A stretch of 64,000 bases of DNA from Bacillus sp. AFS006103 (GCA_002559145.1 NTXX01000036.1:5142-69141), one strand, 5' to 3'. Shown: positions 43,011-52,908, numbered from the stretch's first letter. Program-made: numbers and translations. The notes: generated by a model from the sequence alone, not told the origin.

Positions 43011-44069
43011 TTACGCTTTTCTAATTTGTTTACTTCGTAACTGGCCGCAGGCGGCATCTATGTCAGTTCCGTGTTCTTGGCGGATTTTGCAATTTACCCC
43101 GCCTTTTTTTAACGTATCATAAAAGGATAGCACCGATTCCTGTTCACTTCGTTGATATTGACTATGTTCATCCACCGGATTATAGGGGATTAAATTGACA
43201 TAGACTTGCTGTCCCAGTGGACGAAGAAGCTCGGCAAGCTGTTCGGCTTCTTGTTTATGATCGTTTACATCCCGCAACAGAATATATTCAATTGTAATTC
43301 GGCGGTTTGTTTTTTCGATATAATACTCCATTGCCTTCATTAGTTTTTCAATCGGAATGGCACGGTTTATTTTCATAATGCGGGTCCGGAGCTCATTATT
43401 CGGCGCATGCAAGGAGACGGCTAGGTTTACTTGCAGCTTCGTATCCGTGAATTCATAGAGCTTATCAGCGAGACCACTGGTGGATACGGTGATCCGTCTA
43501 GCCGCAATCGCGAGACCTTTATCATCTTTGATGACCTTGATGAAGTCTAATAGATTTTCAAAATTATCAAAGGGTTCACCGATGCCCATCACAACCACAT
43601 GACTGACCGTTTCTCCTTGGCCTTTTTTATCCAGATGCAGTTGAACGTTCATAATCTGCTCAACAATTTCCCCACTTGATAAATCCCTGCTTTTCGCTAA
43701 TAAACCACTCGCGCAAAAGCTACAGCCGATGTTACAGCCTACTTGCGTTGTCACACAGACAGAAAGGCCGTATTTCTGGCGCATTAACACGGTTTCAATC
43801 AAGTTTTCATCCTGTAATTTAAACAAGAATTTAATCGTACCGTCCGCTGATTCCTGCTTAATGTGCACCTGTAGGGTCTGGATGACGAAATGGTCTGATA
43901 GTAATTGAAGACACGCTGGATTGACATCCGTCATCTCCGTGAATGCTGTAACACGTTGTCGATAAAGATATTCCCAAACTTTCTGTGCCCGCGATTTCTT
44001 CTCACCGTGCTGGGTAAGCCAGGCTTCTAATTGATCTATAGTTAATCCATATATAGACTGTTTATTCAT
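43011..44069 (-). CDS. rlmN: RlmN-type 23S rRNA (A2503-C2)/tRNA (A37) methyltransferase
   Basis: This radical SAM methyltransferase modifies A2503 of 23S rRNA, and in some bacteria tRNA A37. The 352-aa protein has the CxxxCxxC cluster at Cys112, Cys116 and Cys119, GIGEPFDN for SAM binding, STSGL and the C-terminal [10 protein letters not shown] holding the methyl-carrying Cys. It is clearly RlmN/Cfr superfamily. The usual Bacillus rlmN lies beside prpC/prkC; this isolated copy differs at several usually conserved positions and may be a second paralogue. Cfr-type C8 activity cannot be ruled out from sequence alone. Confidence 0.88.
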   Translation of the reverse strand: MNKQSIYGLTIDQLEAWLTQHGEKKSRAQKVWEYLYRQRVTAFTEMTDVNPACLQLLSDHFVIQTLQVHIKQESADGTIKFLFKLQDENLIETVLMRQKYGLSVCVTTQVGCNIGCSFCASGLLAKSRDLSSGEIVEQIMNVQLHLDKKGQGETVSHVVVMGIGEPFDNFENLLDFIKVIKDDKGLAIAARRITVSTSGLADKLYEFTDTKLQVNLAVSLHAPNNELRTRIMKINRAIPIEKLMKAMEYYIEKTNRRITIEYILLRDVNDHKQEAEQLAELLRPLGQQVYVNLIPYNPVDEHSQYQRSEQESVLSFYDTLKKGGVNCKIRQEHGTDIDAACGQLRSKQIRKA

Positions 44070-44148
44070 ACGTTCCCCTCTTTTCGTAACGATAAAACTT
44101 CATAAAGATTTTTTTATTATGTTTGATTAGGCAAATGATAAAGCCCTA

Positions 44149-45105
44149 TCAATTACATACTATCACTTCTCGAATAAATAACCCTTTTTTTGCAACAGCT
44201 CGATCAATAATCGAAAAACCAGCTTTTAAAAGAATTTCATCGATTGGTTCAACGGTGACCACGACCACTTTGTTGGCAAACCAACGTGCACTTTGGAGCA
44301 TTTCCAGCTGCTCTTCCGGGGTTATCACCGAACACAAATTATAAGGCAAATCAATAATCGCTACATCATAATGACTGGTGATATCGCGAATATCAGCTAA
44401 GTTTATTTCGCAGCTAAGACCAAAGTGCATCATGTTTTCTCGTGCACCAGGAAGGATCAGCTGATTGCGGTCACTTCCGACCATATCAATGCCCATCGAC
44501 CTTGCTTCAACTAGGACGGTTCCAATTCCACAGCAAGGATCAATGGCCTTAATACCGTTTGGATTTGGGACGGCGATATTTACTACCGCTCTTGCAACAC
44601 GCGTGCTGAGCGCAGTGGAGTAACCATTTGGCTTCTGTTGATGTCGAAACCAAACCGCCTCGCTTTTCACATACTCACCGAATACCCATATTTCGTTTAC
44701 ATTTATGACCCCTAACTGTCGATCTGGTTGACGAAGATCTGCTATTCCGTTGATGTGTAAGCCGAGCTCTCGTTCAATGGCACGTCGTTTCTCGAATCCT
44801 GCGTGTTCACTTTTCGCCTGACCACTATTTTTCACATAGTTGACTTTAAACGTTGCTCCGCTTAGTTGTAAAGTTTCTACCTGTATAAAAAGATCCTCAA
44901 GGCTGTCGGCCTTATAAATCACCGCAATTCTTTCCTTGATAAACGGGCTTCGACTTGGATCAATTTTTACGAGACTTTCCAAGACGTTAGTTTGAGACGC
45001 CACACCGAATAATGAGCGCATTTCCAAAGCACACAAAGAGCGTTCATCCTCAGAACAGGCATAAGTATATATATAGATGGTTCCTTTTTGGAAAGTCATA
45101 TCCAC
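44149..45105 (-). CDS. TRM11-type SAM-dependent RNA/DNA methyltransferase
   Basis: The 318-aa protein has an N-terminal domain resembling the THUMP/ferredoxin-like part of tRNA methyltransferases and a C-terminal Rossmann domain with AIDPCCGIGTVLVEA (motif I, about 188-202), VGSDRN (motif II) and catalytic DLPYN (near 254). The DLPY variant of [DN]PPY is seen in TRM11-like guanosine N2-methyltransferases. The start is probably GTG at 45105, with an ATG two codons later; the ribosome site is weak. Confidence 0.8.
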   Translation of the reverse strand: MDMTFQKGTIYIYTYACSEDERSLCALEMRSLFGVASQTNVLESLVKIDPSRSPFIKERIAVIYKADSLEDLFIQVETLQLSGATFKVNYVKNSGQAKSEHAGFEKRRAIERELGLHINGIADLRQPDRQLGVINVNEIWVFGEYVKSEAVWFRHQQKPNGYSTALSTRVARAVVNIAVPNPNGIKAIDPCCGIGTVLVEARSMGIDMVGSDRNQLILPGARENMMHFGLSCEINLADIRDITSHYDVAIIDLPYNLCSVITPEEQLEMLQSARWFANKVVVVTVEPIDEILLKAGFSIIDRAVAKKGLFIREVIVCN

Positions 45106-45215
45106 TTTGCTTTGATACGTTAATTTATTTATTTCATCTTCACCTCAAGTGTTATCTGAAAAACATAATCTATTATACCAAGAAAAGAAGCCATTTAGAA
45201 AATTACCTATAATTG

Positions 45216-45228
45216 GGTGTCAGGCACC
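45216..45228. repeat. Dispersed GGTGTCAGGCACC repeat
   Basis: This exact copy lies in the 309-bp gap between the divergent TRM11-type gene and the lipase gene. Confidence 0.7.
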
Positions 45229-45310
45229 AGCTCGCTAGATCTTAATTATAATGAGGAAATTGTACGAATCGTGACTGTGTACTGTATCTAAAGAGATTGT
45301 TCCGTAGGGC

Positions 45311-45339
45311 GTGACAGGGGCGCCCTCTAGCTTTATAAT
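45311..45339 (+). promoter_or_regulatory. Sigma-A-like promoter of the lipase gene
   Basis: GTGACA (45311-45316) and TATAAT (45334-45339) are 17 bp apart. The -35 lies inside a GC hairpin AGGGCG...CGCCCT (45306-45326), a possible operator. Confidence 0.6.
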
Positions 45340-45414
45340 AAAATGAACTTTAAAAACTTTTGAAACTACAAAGACTTGTTTTCATTTTTTTGCATAACTG
45401 GAGGATTACAAAGC

Positions 45415-46278
45415 ATGGCAACAGAAGGGACATTTAATGGTGTCGCTGGAGCAGAGCTGTTTTTTCGTGTGATCGAACCATTGTCTGCTCCAAAAGCTGC
45501 GGTTATTTTAGTACACGGACATGGCGACCATAGTGGAGGGCTGCGGAATCTTAGCGCAAGCTTGGTTAATAATGAATATATTGTTTATGCCCTTGATTTA
45601 CGCGGTCATGGAAAAAGCACCGGTAAAAGGGGATTTATTCGGAATTGGGATGAATTTAGAGGAGATTTACATGCGTTTCGGAAACTTGTTTCTCTCGATC
45701 AACCCGAACTGCCTTTATATATTGTCGGGCACAGTATGGGTGGCCTAATTGCACTTGAGTATGCATTAGATTATAGTGCAGGTATCTCAGGAATGATCGC
45801 AATTTCTCCGGCTATTTCTTACGAAGTGACACCATTTGAACAGTTTGGGATAACCTTAATGGGTAAGTTTAAACCAGACTACACAATCAATAAATTGGCA
45901 AATACTCGAATGCTTTTGAAAAAAAATTCAGAGCTGCATGCGAAATATTATAGCGATCGTCTACGTCATAATACCGTGACACCTGGATTGGGAAGTGAAT
46001 TAATTCAGGCGGTTTCACGAACAGTAAATCAGGCGCAGTCAATTAAACTGCCGTTATTATTGCAATACGGACTGGATGATAAAATTACCCCGCCAACAAA
46101 GCTGAGACAATTTTTCCACCAAGTGGCATCCACTGACAAACAGCTATATGAGTACGCCTTAGTCAAGCATCGTCCCTTTGATGGAGTGGGAAGAGAGAAG
46201 TTTTTAGGAGATTTGATCGGCTGGTTAGACCGGCAACTGGATAAAAAACAAAAGGTGCTATACAGGGAGATCGGTTAG
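45415..46278 (+). CDS. Monoacylglycerol lipase-like alpha/beta hydrolase
   Basis: The 287-aa hydrolase has an HGHGDHSGG oxyanion segment, GHSMGG nucleophile elbow (Ser near 104), an Asp in YGLDDKITPP and a C-terminal His in VKHRPFDGVGREKF. This fits the Hydrolase_4/monoacylglycerol lipase and lysophospholipase group; substrate preference is unproven. The ATG at 45415 follows GGAGGATTACAAAGC; the frame upstream is open to 45376 but unsupported. Confidence 0.88.
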   Translation: MATEGTFNGVAGAELFFRVIEPLSAPKAAVILVHGHGDHSGGLRNLSASLVNNEYIVYALDLRGHGKSTGKRGFIRNWDEFRGDLHAFRKLVSLDQPELPLYIVGHSMGGLIALEYALDYSAGISGMIAISPAISYEVTPFEQFGITLMGKFKPDYTINKLANTRMLLKKNSELHAKYYSDRLRHNTVTPGLGSELIQAVSRTVNQAQSIKLPLLLQYGLDDKITPPTKLRQFFHQVASTDKQLYEYALVKHRPFDGVGREKFLGDLIGWLDRQLDKKQKVLYREIG

Positions 46279-46340
46279 AGTATAGTAAGGAAACTATTTT
46301 TGGGGAAGCAGGGCTTTTTATAAAAAGAAAATTTTTATCT

Positions 46341-46367
46341 ACCACAGCATAGGCTGTGGTATTTTTT
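46341..46367 (+). terminator. Terminator after the lipase gene
   Basis: ACCACAGC and GCTGTGGT arms followed by ATTTTTTAT. The remaining DNA to 46570 shows no gene I can support. Confidence 0.82.
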
Positions 46368-46573
46368 ATAATAACAATCCAAGCATTCCCATCTGCGAAA
46401 GTATAGTAATTTTGTTCAAAGGATTCTTTGAAATAGATATAAATATCATTTTCATTATCATTAAGTATGGTCATTATTAATCTAATATAATCTTTAAGTT
46501 CCCAGTCTTCTGGTATGTGACGGCGACACTTTCTTTTACTTAAATGATATTTGTCCTTTTCAGGTTTCCAAGG

Positions 46574-46602
46574 TTGACAGAATAATTTAATGATTCTAAT
46601 AT
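46574..46602 (+). promoter_or_regulatory. Sigma-A promoter of bioB
   Basis: The consensus -35 TTGACA (46574-46579) and TAATAT (46597-46602) are 17 bp apart. Confidence 0.8.
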
Positions 46603-46603
46603 T

Positions 46604-46640
46604 TAATTGTTAACCTTGTTATGATTTTAGTTTACAATTA
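46604..46640 (+). promoter_or_regulatory. BirA operator (biotin repressor box)
   Basis: TAATTGTTAAC and GTTTACAATTA form inverted arms 15 bp apart, directly after the -10 element, matching the Bacillus BirA box. Biotin-bound BirA should block this promoter. Confidence 0.88.
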
Positions 46641-46728
46641 AGAGGCATATGGTTGGAGCTTCGGAACTTTGGAATATTGGGAATTTATCTGATTGGCATG
46701 GTAAATGAAATAAAATGGAGGGATAAAG

Positions 46729-47727
46729 ATGAATAAATGGATGGAACTTGCAAATCGTGTGTTAGATGGGGAGGAAATAACAAATCAGGAGGCCATTTCA
46801 ATTTTAGATTGTCCTGATGATGACGTACTTTTACTAATGCATGCTACCTTTCAAATTAGAAAGCGATATTATGGAACAAAAGTAAAGCTTAATATGATCA
46901 TGAATGCAAAATCCGGACTATGTCCCGAAAATTGTGGCTATTGCTCTCAATCTTCGATTTCGACAGCACCGATTAATTCTTACAGAATGGTAGATAAGGA
47001 TACTATAATTGAAGGAGCAAAACGTGCACATGATTTAAATATAGGGACGTACTGTATTGTTGCTAGTGGTAGAGGGCCATCTAATAAAGATGTAGATCAC
47101 GTGGTGGACGCAGTTAAAGAAATAAAGACAACATATGGATTGAAAGTTTGTGCCTGCCTAGGGCTGTTAAAGCCTGACCAAGCAAAGCGACTGAAGGAAG
47201 CTGGTGTAGATCGTTACAATCATAATATCAATACATCTGCAAGCAATCATGCAAACATCACAACTTCACATACATACGATGATCGAATCACTACGGTGGA
47301 AACGGTAAAAGAATACGGAATGTCCCCATGTTCAGGTGTTATTGTAGGGATGAAGGAGATAAAGCAGGATGTAGTCGATATGGCTAACAGCTTAAAAGCT
47401 CTTAATGCGGATTCAATTCCGATTAATTTTTTACATGCGATTGATGGTACTCCGTTAGAAGGAGTAAAAGAATTGAGCCCACTTTATTGTTTAAAGGTTT
47501 TGGCGTTATTTCGTTTTATCAATCCAACAAAGGAAATTCGAATATCAGGTGGACGAGAAGTCAACCTTCGTTCACTCCAAGCATTGGGTTTATATGCAGC
47601 CAATTCCATCTTTGTCGGTGATTACTTAACAACTGCCGGACAAGCTGAAACGGAAGATCACAAAATGTTACATGATTTAGGATTTGAAGTAGAATCCGTA
47701 GAAGAAATGAAAGCTAGCCTTAGCTAG
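46729..47727 (+). CDS. bioB: Biotin synthase
   Basis: BioB inserts sulfur into dethiobiotin using radical SAM chemistry. The 332-aa protein has the SAM-cluster cysteines in CPENCGYCSQ (Cys65, Cys69, Cys72) and the conserved YNHNINTS segment. It is present alone, without bioA, bioD or bioF, so the strain either has the rest elsewhere or converts scavenged dethiobiotin. A BirA box controls it. ATGGAGGGAT precedes the ATG. Confidence 0.96.
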   Translation: MNKWMELANRVLDGEEITNQEAISILDCPDDDVLLLMHATFQIRKRYYGTKVKLNMIMNAKSGLCPENCGYCSQSSISTAPINSYRMVDKDTIIEGAKRAHDLNIGTYCIVASGRGPSNKDVDHVVDAVKEIKTTYGLKVCACLGLLKPDQAKRLKEAGVDRYNHNINTSASNHANITTSHTYDDRITTVETVKEYGMSPCSGVIVGMKEIKQDVVDMANSLKALNADSIPINFLHAIDGTPLEGVKELSPLYCLKVLALFRFINPTKEIRISGGREVNLRSLQALGLYAANSIFVGDYLTTAGQAETEDHKMLHDLGFEVESVEEMKASLS

Positions 47728-47756
47728 AGGGTTTATTGTAATACAAAATCACAGCA

Positions 47757-47794
47757 AGAGACACCACGGCCGAAGTCCCATGGTGTCTCTATTT
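47757..47794 (+). terminator. Terminator after bioB
   Basis: AGAGACACCA and TGGTGTCTCT pair in a perfect 10-bp stem, followed by ATTT. Confidence 0.8.
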
Positions 47795-47809
47795 AAAACG
47801 CAAATCCTT

Positions 47810-48652
47810 TTATAGCCAGCCACCAATTTGTAATACTGTCAGGGCAATCTCCACGACAATTAGAGTTACGATGATCCATTCCACGAATAAACCACGGATC
47901 GAATGGCTAATGGTGGAAAATCCATCCATGATATTATATAAAATATCCGTTTTGCTTTTTAAAATTTTATATCGATCATTCAACTCAAAAAACTCAACCA
48001 TCCGGTCATAGAAATCGCCTGCTGTGCTACTCGTCCAGGTTATATCAGGCTTATCCAAAATCATGATATAAGCTAGAGTATTATACTCGTGGCGGACGAT
48101 TTTTGCAGTGGTCCTGGCTAATTCCTTGTTACCAATACGGAGCTTGCCTTTCTCCAGCCGGTCGATCATGGTTTCGAGCTTATCGTGGATTTTTCCGAGT
48201 TGTTCCTCTGTTTTCTCAAGCGCCACTGATTTAGCGATCACTGTAGAAATCAATTCAGGGTAAAAATCCTCATATTCAGGCACCACCACATATTCGTCGG
48301 TTAATTCAATACTCTCTGATTCACTGATATGAAGGCAGTAATCATCGGTATATCTATCGGCTTGTTCAATGTCAAAGTCCGGTTCAAAGGAATGGATGTA
48401 GTGCAATAAGCTCTTTATTTCATCAGCGTGTGTGTGATTAGTAAAGACAATGCTGCCAAACGAAAAAACTAGCACCATTTGCGATTCGTCCACTTCCTGA
48501 CCAAGGATCGATTCTAGAATCTCGCCTTTTAAGATCAAAGGCTGTTCCCAGGTGAATTTCTTAGGAATACCGCAATGGATGGCAATCTTGTTCAAATCAA
48601 TTTCATGCGTAATGGCAAATGCTTTAAAGGTAATTTCTTTCACTTTGATCAC
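47810..48652 (-). CDS. RMD1/DUF155 family protein with C-terminal membrane anchor
   Basis: The 280-aa protein fits the RMD1/YagE (DUF155) family: VLVFSFGSIVFTN near residue 60, the DYCLHISE segment, IAKSVALEKTEEQL near 140 and a C-terminal hydrophobic anchor FVEWIIVTLIVVEIALTVLQIGG. Yeast members influence meiotic division and mitochondrial translation; bacterial function is unknown. It probably has its catalytic or binding part in the cytoplasm. Confidence 0.85.
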   Translation of the reverse strand: MIKVKEITFKAFAITHEIDLNKIAIHCGIPKKFTWEQPLILKGEILESILGQEVDESQMVLVFSFGSIVFTNHTHADEIKSLLHYIHSFEPDFDIEQADRYTDDYCLHISESESIELTDEYVVVPEYEDFYPELISTVIAKSVALEKTEEQLGKIHDKLETMIDRLEKGKLRIGNKELARTTAKIVRHEYNTLAYIMILDKPDITWTSSTAGDFYDRMVEFFELNDRYKILKSKTDILYNIMDGFSTISHSIRGLFVEWIIVTLIVVEIALTVLQIGGWL

Positions 48653-48860
48653 CTTTCCAATGAATTGTACTTGTCCTTCTTTTGATTCTATTCTATCCTA
48701 CTTAAAAACATGCTGCACAGTTCTAGCGTTATAAAAGAGGATTTAAATTAGTGAAAGTTTTCTAGATATCATTTAACAATATTCCATCTTAGGTTCGGCC
48801 AATGCGCATATTAATCCCTTTAATTGGAAAAATACACATAGTTAATTAAAGGGGGCCTTG

Positions 48861-50447
48861 ATGATGGTTCGGTTCCGCAAACGAATGAAGTTTCACGAAA
48901 TGAAAAAGATGACTTCACTGCCTTCTGAAGAAGAAAATAACGAACCGTTTTGTTCGGATCTTTCAAAAAATGAGCAAATTTTACGAGCTTTGTTTCAAAA
49001 ATGCTCTGATTTTGTTATTCGTCCTATTTATATAACTGGAAAACCTAAAATACTTCTAATTTATTTAGATGGGTTAACGGACACAAAAACACTGGAAAAT
49101 ATTCTGTTGAAGCCTATATTGTCGGATGGTTTTCCCAACGAATTAGGTGAAATTCGTCCGATTGTACAAATAATGGAGGAGCAACTTTTTTCTGCCACTC
49201 CAGTTAAAACTGTTTTACATATTAACGACCTGGTCAACGGAATCTTGAAGGCGAATGTCGGAATGTTAATAGATGGAGAGTCAGAGGCTTTACTTGCCAG
49301 TTTAACAGGATTTGAAAAGCGAGATATAGAAGAACCAGCGACAGAAATTGTTATTAGAGGTCCGAGAGAAGGGTTTACTGAATCAATACGGACAAATACC
49401 CCCCTTCTACGCAGAAGAATTCGCAGTACAAGACTGAAATTCGAGCCCCTCTCGATTGGCGAGCTTTCTCAAACGGATGTTGTAATTGCTTATATTGAGG
49501 GAATTGCTCGTGAAGCCCTGTTGGAAGAGGTCCGCAAACGACTAAGCCGCATTAAAATTGACGCCATACTAGAATCAGAATATATCGAGGAATTTATTGA
49601 AGACATGCCTCATTCACCGTTCCCACAAATCCAAAATACCGAAAGGCCCGATATTGTCATTGCCAACCTGCTGGAAGGAAAGGTAGCGATTCTCGTCGAT
49701 AACACTCCCTTTGCCCTCATTGTGCCAATGACATTTTGGGATGGAATGCAGGCAGTTGAAGATTACTATGAACGGCCTATCTATACCAGCTTCATTCGGC
49801 TGGTTCGTTATGTTATGTTTAATGTTACTCTCTTTTTACCATCTATCTATGTCGCCCTTACAACCTATCATCCTAAACTTATACCGACTAAACTTCTTAT
49901 TAGTGTAGCAGCAGCCCGGGAAGGTGTCCCTTTTCCAACGATTATCGAAGCACTGCTCATGGAATTTGTGTTTGAAGGACTAAGGGAAGCAGGGATTCGA
50001 CTGCCAAAAGCGGTCGGACAAGCCGTCAGTATTGTCGGAGCACTTGTCGTCGGCCAGGCTGCTGTCCAAGCTGGAATCGTTTCTGCCCCAACGGTCATTA
50101 TTGTAGCAACAACTGGAATTGCCTCGTTTTCGATTCCCCGATACAATCTTGGAACTGCACTTCGGCTCATAAGGTTTGCTATGTTGATATTAGCGGGAAT
50201 CTTTGGTTTTTACGGGATTACACTGGGTTTTATTACGTTGACCATCCATCTGGTTAATCTGCGTTCTTTTGGGGTTCCGTATTTTACTCCGGTAGCCCCG
50301 CAGATTCCCCGGGATTTAAAGGATGTATTAATCAGGTCACCCCGATGGGCTTTACAGACTGGTCCAATCTTTACATTTGGCAGGAATAAACAGCGGGTCC
50401 CTCCCGGTCAAAAGCCAGATCCTCAAAAAGGAGGAAGAGACGATTGA
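48861..50447 (+). CDS. Spore germination protein, GerA (A subunit) family
   Basis: This is the A subunit of a nutrient germinant receptor of the spore inner membrane. The protein of about 528 aa has a long hydrophilic N-terminal region, conserved ANVGMLIDG and IRGPREGFTESIRTNTPLLRRRI, then about five membrane segments from residue 310 (VMFNVTLFLPSIYVALTTYH onward) with AAREGVPFPTIIEALLMEFVFEGLREAGIRLP. It starts the operon A-C-B; the stop overlaps the gerC start by 4 bp. AAAGGGGG precedes two adjacent ATG codons (48861, 48864). Confidence 0.94.
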   Translation: MMVRFRKRMKFHEMKKMTSLPSEEENNEPFCSDLSKNEQILRALFQKCSDFVIRPIYITGKPKILLIYLDGLTDTKTLENILLKPILSDGFPNELGEIRPIVQIMEEQLFSATPVKTVLHINDLVNGILKANVGMLIDGESEALLASLTGFEKRDIEEPATEIVIRGPREGFTESIRTNTPLLRRRIRSTRLKFEPLSIGELSQTDVVIAYIEGIAREALLEEVRKRLSRIKIDAILESEYIEEFIEDMPHSPFPQIQNTERPDIVIANLLEGKVAILVDNTPFALIVPMTFWDGMQAVEDYYERPIYTSFIRLVRYVMFNVTLFLPSIYVALTTYHPKLIPTKLLISVAAAREGVPFPTIIEALLMEFVFEGLREAGIRLPKAVGQAVSIVGALVVGQAAVQAGIVSAPTVIIVATTGIASFSIPRYNLGTALRLIRFAMLILAGIFGFYGITLGFITLTIHLVNLRSFGVPYFTPVAPQIPRDLKDVLIRSPRWALQTGPIFTFGRNKQRVPPGQKPDPQKGGRDD

Positions 50448-51643
50448 AGAAGATCATTCTTCGTTTAGGATTATGTTTGTCTGTCCTTTTTATCTCTGGT
50501 TGCTGGGATCGCAAGGAATTAAATGAACAGGCCATTTGGATTGGTTCAGGTTTGGATGTTGCCAATGATGACGGCGTAGAATTCAGCGGACAAATTGTTA
50601 TTCCCTCCAACATTCAGACCCAAGGCGGCGGTGGAGGAACAATGCAAAAGGGCTTTTTTACAATATCCGCGAAGGGGAATAATCTAAGCGACTCCTTGCA
50701 AAATATACAGTCAAAACTACCAAGGGAGGCGTTTTCTGGACAGCGGCGCGTGATAATATTTGGGGAACAATTTGCTAGACGGGGACTAAAGAGAGAACTC
50801 GACAACTCACAACGGCGTGCCGAGGTTAGTTTGCGGACGGATGTCTTTGTAATCAAAGGGGCGACAGCAAAGAAAGCCCTTTCTGTATCCAATCCATTAG
50901 AAAAACCACCTATTACTGCTACATTAGGTGAACATGAACAAAGTGGCGGCAGAGGGAACACGGCTTATTTAGATCTCCTCATGGCCGCTACCAGTGACGG
51001 TTTACGCCCTTCGATTCCTGTTCTTGAATTTAGCAGTTCTCAAGATGGGGGAAAAAAAGGAAAAGCAGATTCAGCTAATCCCCCGCTACTTCGGATGGCT
51101 GGTATTGCTATATTTGATAAAAACCTTAAAATGCAAGGAATTTTGAATATGGAAGAAAACAGGCATATGCTTTGGGTGATGGGAATCCAAAAAACTTTAA
51201 CCATTGGAGTTAAAAAAAAGGATGTCAACGCCAGCCTCACTTTAGACAAACTCAGCAGTAAAATTGAGCCACATATAAGTAAAAATCAGCAGATTACATT
51301 CACTATCACCCTAAAAGGTGACGGTTCCCTGAAGGAAAATAATTCAGGGTTGGACGTTAGGTATCCAAATAATCTTAAACGGCTTGAAAAGGAATTTGAA
51401 AAAATTTCGCAAAAACAAGTTCAACAAACGGTTACAAAAGTACAAAAAGAATACGGCCTTGATATCTTTGGATTGGGAGAAGTGATCCACCGAAAGAATC
51501 CAAACCAGTGGAAATTATTGAAGCATGATTGGGACAAGAACTTTTCAGAGGCGACCATTATAGTGAAAACTGACTTAAGGATCAAAGAGATTGGAATGGA
51601 TGGACCCTCATTATTGTTTAAAGAAAGTGAGATAAAAAGATGA
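50444..51643 (+). CDS. Spore germination lipoprotein, Ger(x)C family
   Basis: The C subunit of the germinant receptor is a lipoprotein. The 399-aa protein has a signal peptide with lipobox LFISGC (Cys20), then the conserved CWDRKELNEQAIWIG start of the mature form, SKLPREAFSGQRRVIIFGE and the C-terminal Ger(x)C domain (from about 215). Its TTG start follows AAAGGAGGAAG and overlaps the A subunit stop; its own stop overlaps the B subunit start by 4 bp. Confidence 0.94.
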   Translation: MKKIILRLGLCLSVLFISGCWDRKELNEQAIWIGSGLDVANDDGVEFSGQIVIPSNIQTQGGGGGTMQKGFFTISAKGNNLSDSLQNIQSKLPREAFSGQRRVIIFGEQFARRGLKRELDNSQRRAEVSLRTDVFVIKGATAKKALSVSNPLEKPPITATLGEHEQSGGRGNTAYLDLLMAATSDGLRPSIPVLEFSSSQDGGKKGKADSANPPLLRMAGIAIFDKNLKMQGILNMEENRHMLWVMGIQKTLTIGVKKKDVNASLTLDKLSSKIEPHISKNQQITFTITLKGDGSLKENNSGLDVRYPNNLKRLEKEFEKISQKQVQQTVTKVQKEYGLDIFGLGEVIHRKNPNQWKLLKHDWDKNFSEATIIVKTDLRIKEIGMDGPSLLFKESEIKR

Positions 51644-52731
51644 AACTTTCAGGGCTGCAAGTTTTTTGGTTGATGTTCACTTTCGAAACGGGAAATATGA
51701 TTCTGCTCACCCTTTCCCCAACTTTTCAGGACGCTAAACAGGATGCTTGGATTTCCTATTTGCTCGCTGCCATATTGGGAATCCTGATTGTGTTTGTTTC
51801 CTCTAAAGCAGCCCTGCTATATCCCGGTAAGACACTTATTGAATACAGTAAGCTTATATTTGGCAAGTGGCTGGGAATTCTCATTGTGATTGTCTACCTA
51901 ATTCAATGGTATTCCGTAATTGCCGATATTTTAAGAGAATTTGCGGAATTCACGATAACGATCCTTCTTCCCACCACACCTCTGTGGGTATTGGTATTAA
52001 CGATGCTGTTGTTACTAATTTATATCACTTACAGCGGTGGAATTGAAGGAATTGGACGGTGCAGCGAAGTGTTTGGTCCCATCATCCTCCTATCTGTGTT
52101 TATTTTGTTGATTTTATCCGTGTCAATTTTCAATTACAAGAATTTTCTTCCTGTTTTTTCAGATACCGGCTTCGTACCGATTCTTAAAGGGACCCTACAT
52201 CCACTGGCGTTCTTGGGGGAGTCAGTCATGATGTTGATGCTGCTCTCATTTATGGATCAGCCAAACAAAGGTCCAAAAAGAGCCGTTTGGGGAATTGCTG
52301 CAGCCTCCTGTTTAGTGAGTACCGTCGCGATTTGGGTATTGCTGATTTTGGGCCCCGAGATTGCATCGGGACTGCGTCACCCTGCTTTTGATGCAGTCAG
52401 CTACGTTACCGTCATGGATTTTATTCAAAATTTAGAAATTATTGCGGTTCTAGTCTGGATACTTAGTGTTTTTATTAAGCTATCGCTTTACTTCTTTTTA
52501 GCCAATTATGGCACAGCACAATTGTTCCATATAAAAAACTGGCGGAAATTAATCTGGGTTACTTCGGCATTCTTTTTTATTTTAGCCATCATTTTTCCAA
52601 ACCCTACGTATACCTACATCTTTGATAATACCTATTGGATCTATTTTGCCCTACCTGTCAATATGGTGGGTATTCCACTTTTACTATGGTTTGTTGGAAG
52701 TCTACGCAAAAAAATTCAAGCAAATCATTAA
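51640..52731 (+). CDS. Spore germination permease, GerB (B subunit, APC family)
   Basis: The 363-aa integral membrane protein has about ten hydrophobic segments and the start MKLSGLQVFWLMFTFETGNMIL typical of GerAB/GerKB permeases, plus YSGGIEGIGRCSEVFGPI near 125-142. It is the probable amino-acid- or sugar-sensing subunit of the receptor. Completes the A-C-B operon. Confidence 0.94.
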   Translation: MKLSGLQVFWLMFTFETGNMILLTLSPTFQDAKQDAWISYLLAAILGILIVFVSSKAALLYPGKTLIEYSKLIFGKWLGILIVIVYLIQWYSVIADILREFAEFTITILLPTTPLWVLVLTMLLLLIYITYSGGIEGIGRCSEVFGPIILLSVFILLILSVSIFNYKNFLPVFSDTGFVPILKGTLHPLAFLGESVMMLMLLSFMDQPNKGPKRAVWGIAAASCLVSTVAIWVLLILGPEIASGLRHPAFDAVSYVTVMDFIQNLEIIAVLVWILSVFIKLSLYFFLANYGTAQLFHIKNWRKLIWVTSAFFFILAIIFPNPTYTYIFDNTYWIYFALPVNMVGIPLLLWFVGSLRKKIQANH

Positions 52732-52908
52732 CCCAAAAGGGAAAGTTATTGCAGGTCTTTTGCTTATGAATTTTAGATATGGCTCTATTGTTTTAAGTCT
52801 TCGTTTCACAGAAATGAAGTCAGTAATCGTCGGTATATCTGTATTCTAGTTCCAATGGAAATCATATATATTTTATAATAGATAGAAAAAAGGGGGAGGC
52901 AACATCAT

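Noticed and set aside
46163..46474. 103-aa minus-strand ORF downstream of the lipase gene
   Set aside because: It overlaps the lipase 3' end and terminator and has low-complexity content.
52622..52849. 75-aa ORF after gerB
   Set aside because: It overlaps the gerB 3' end in another frame and has no ribosome site or similarity.
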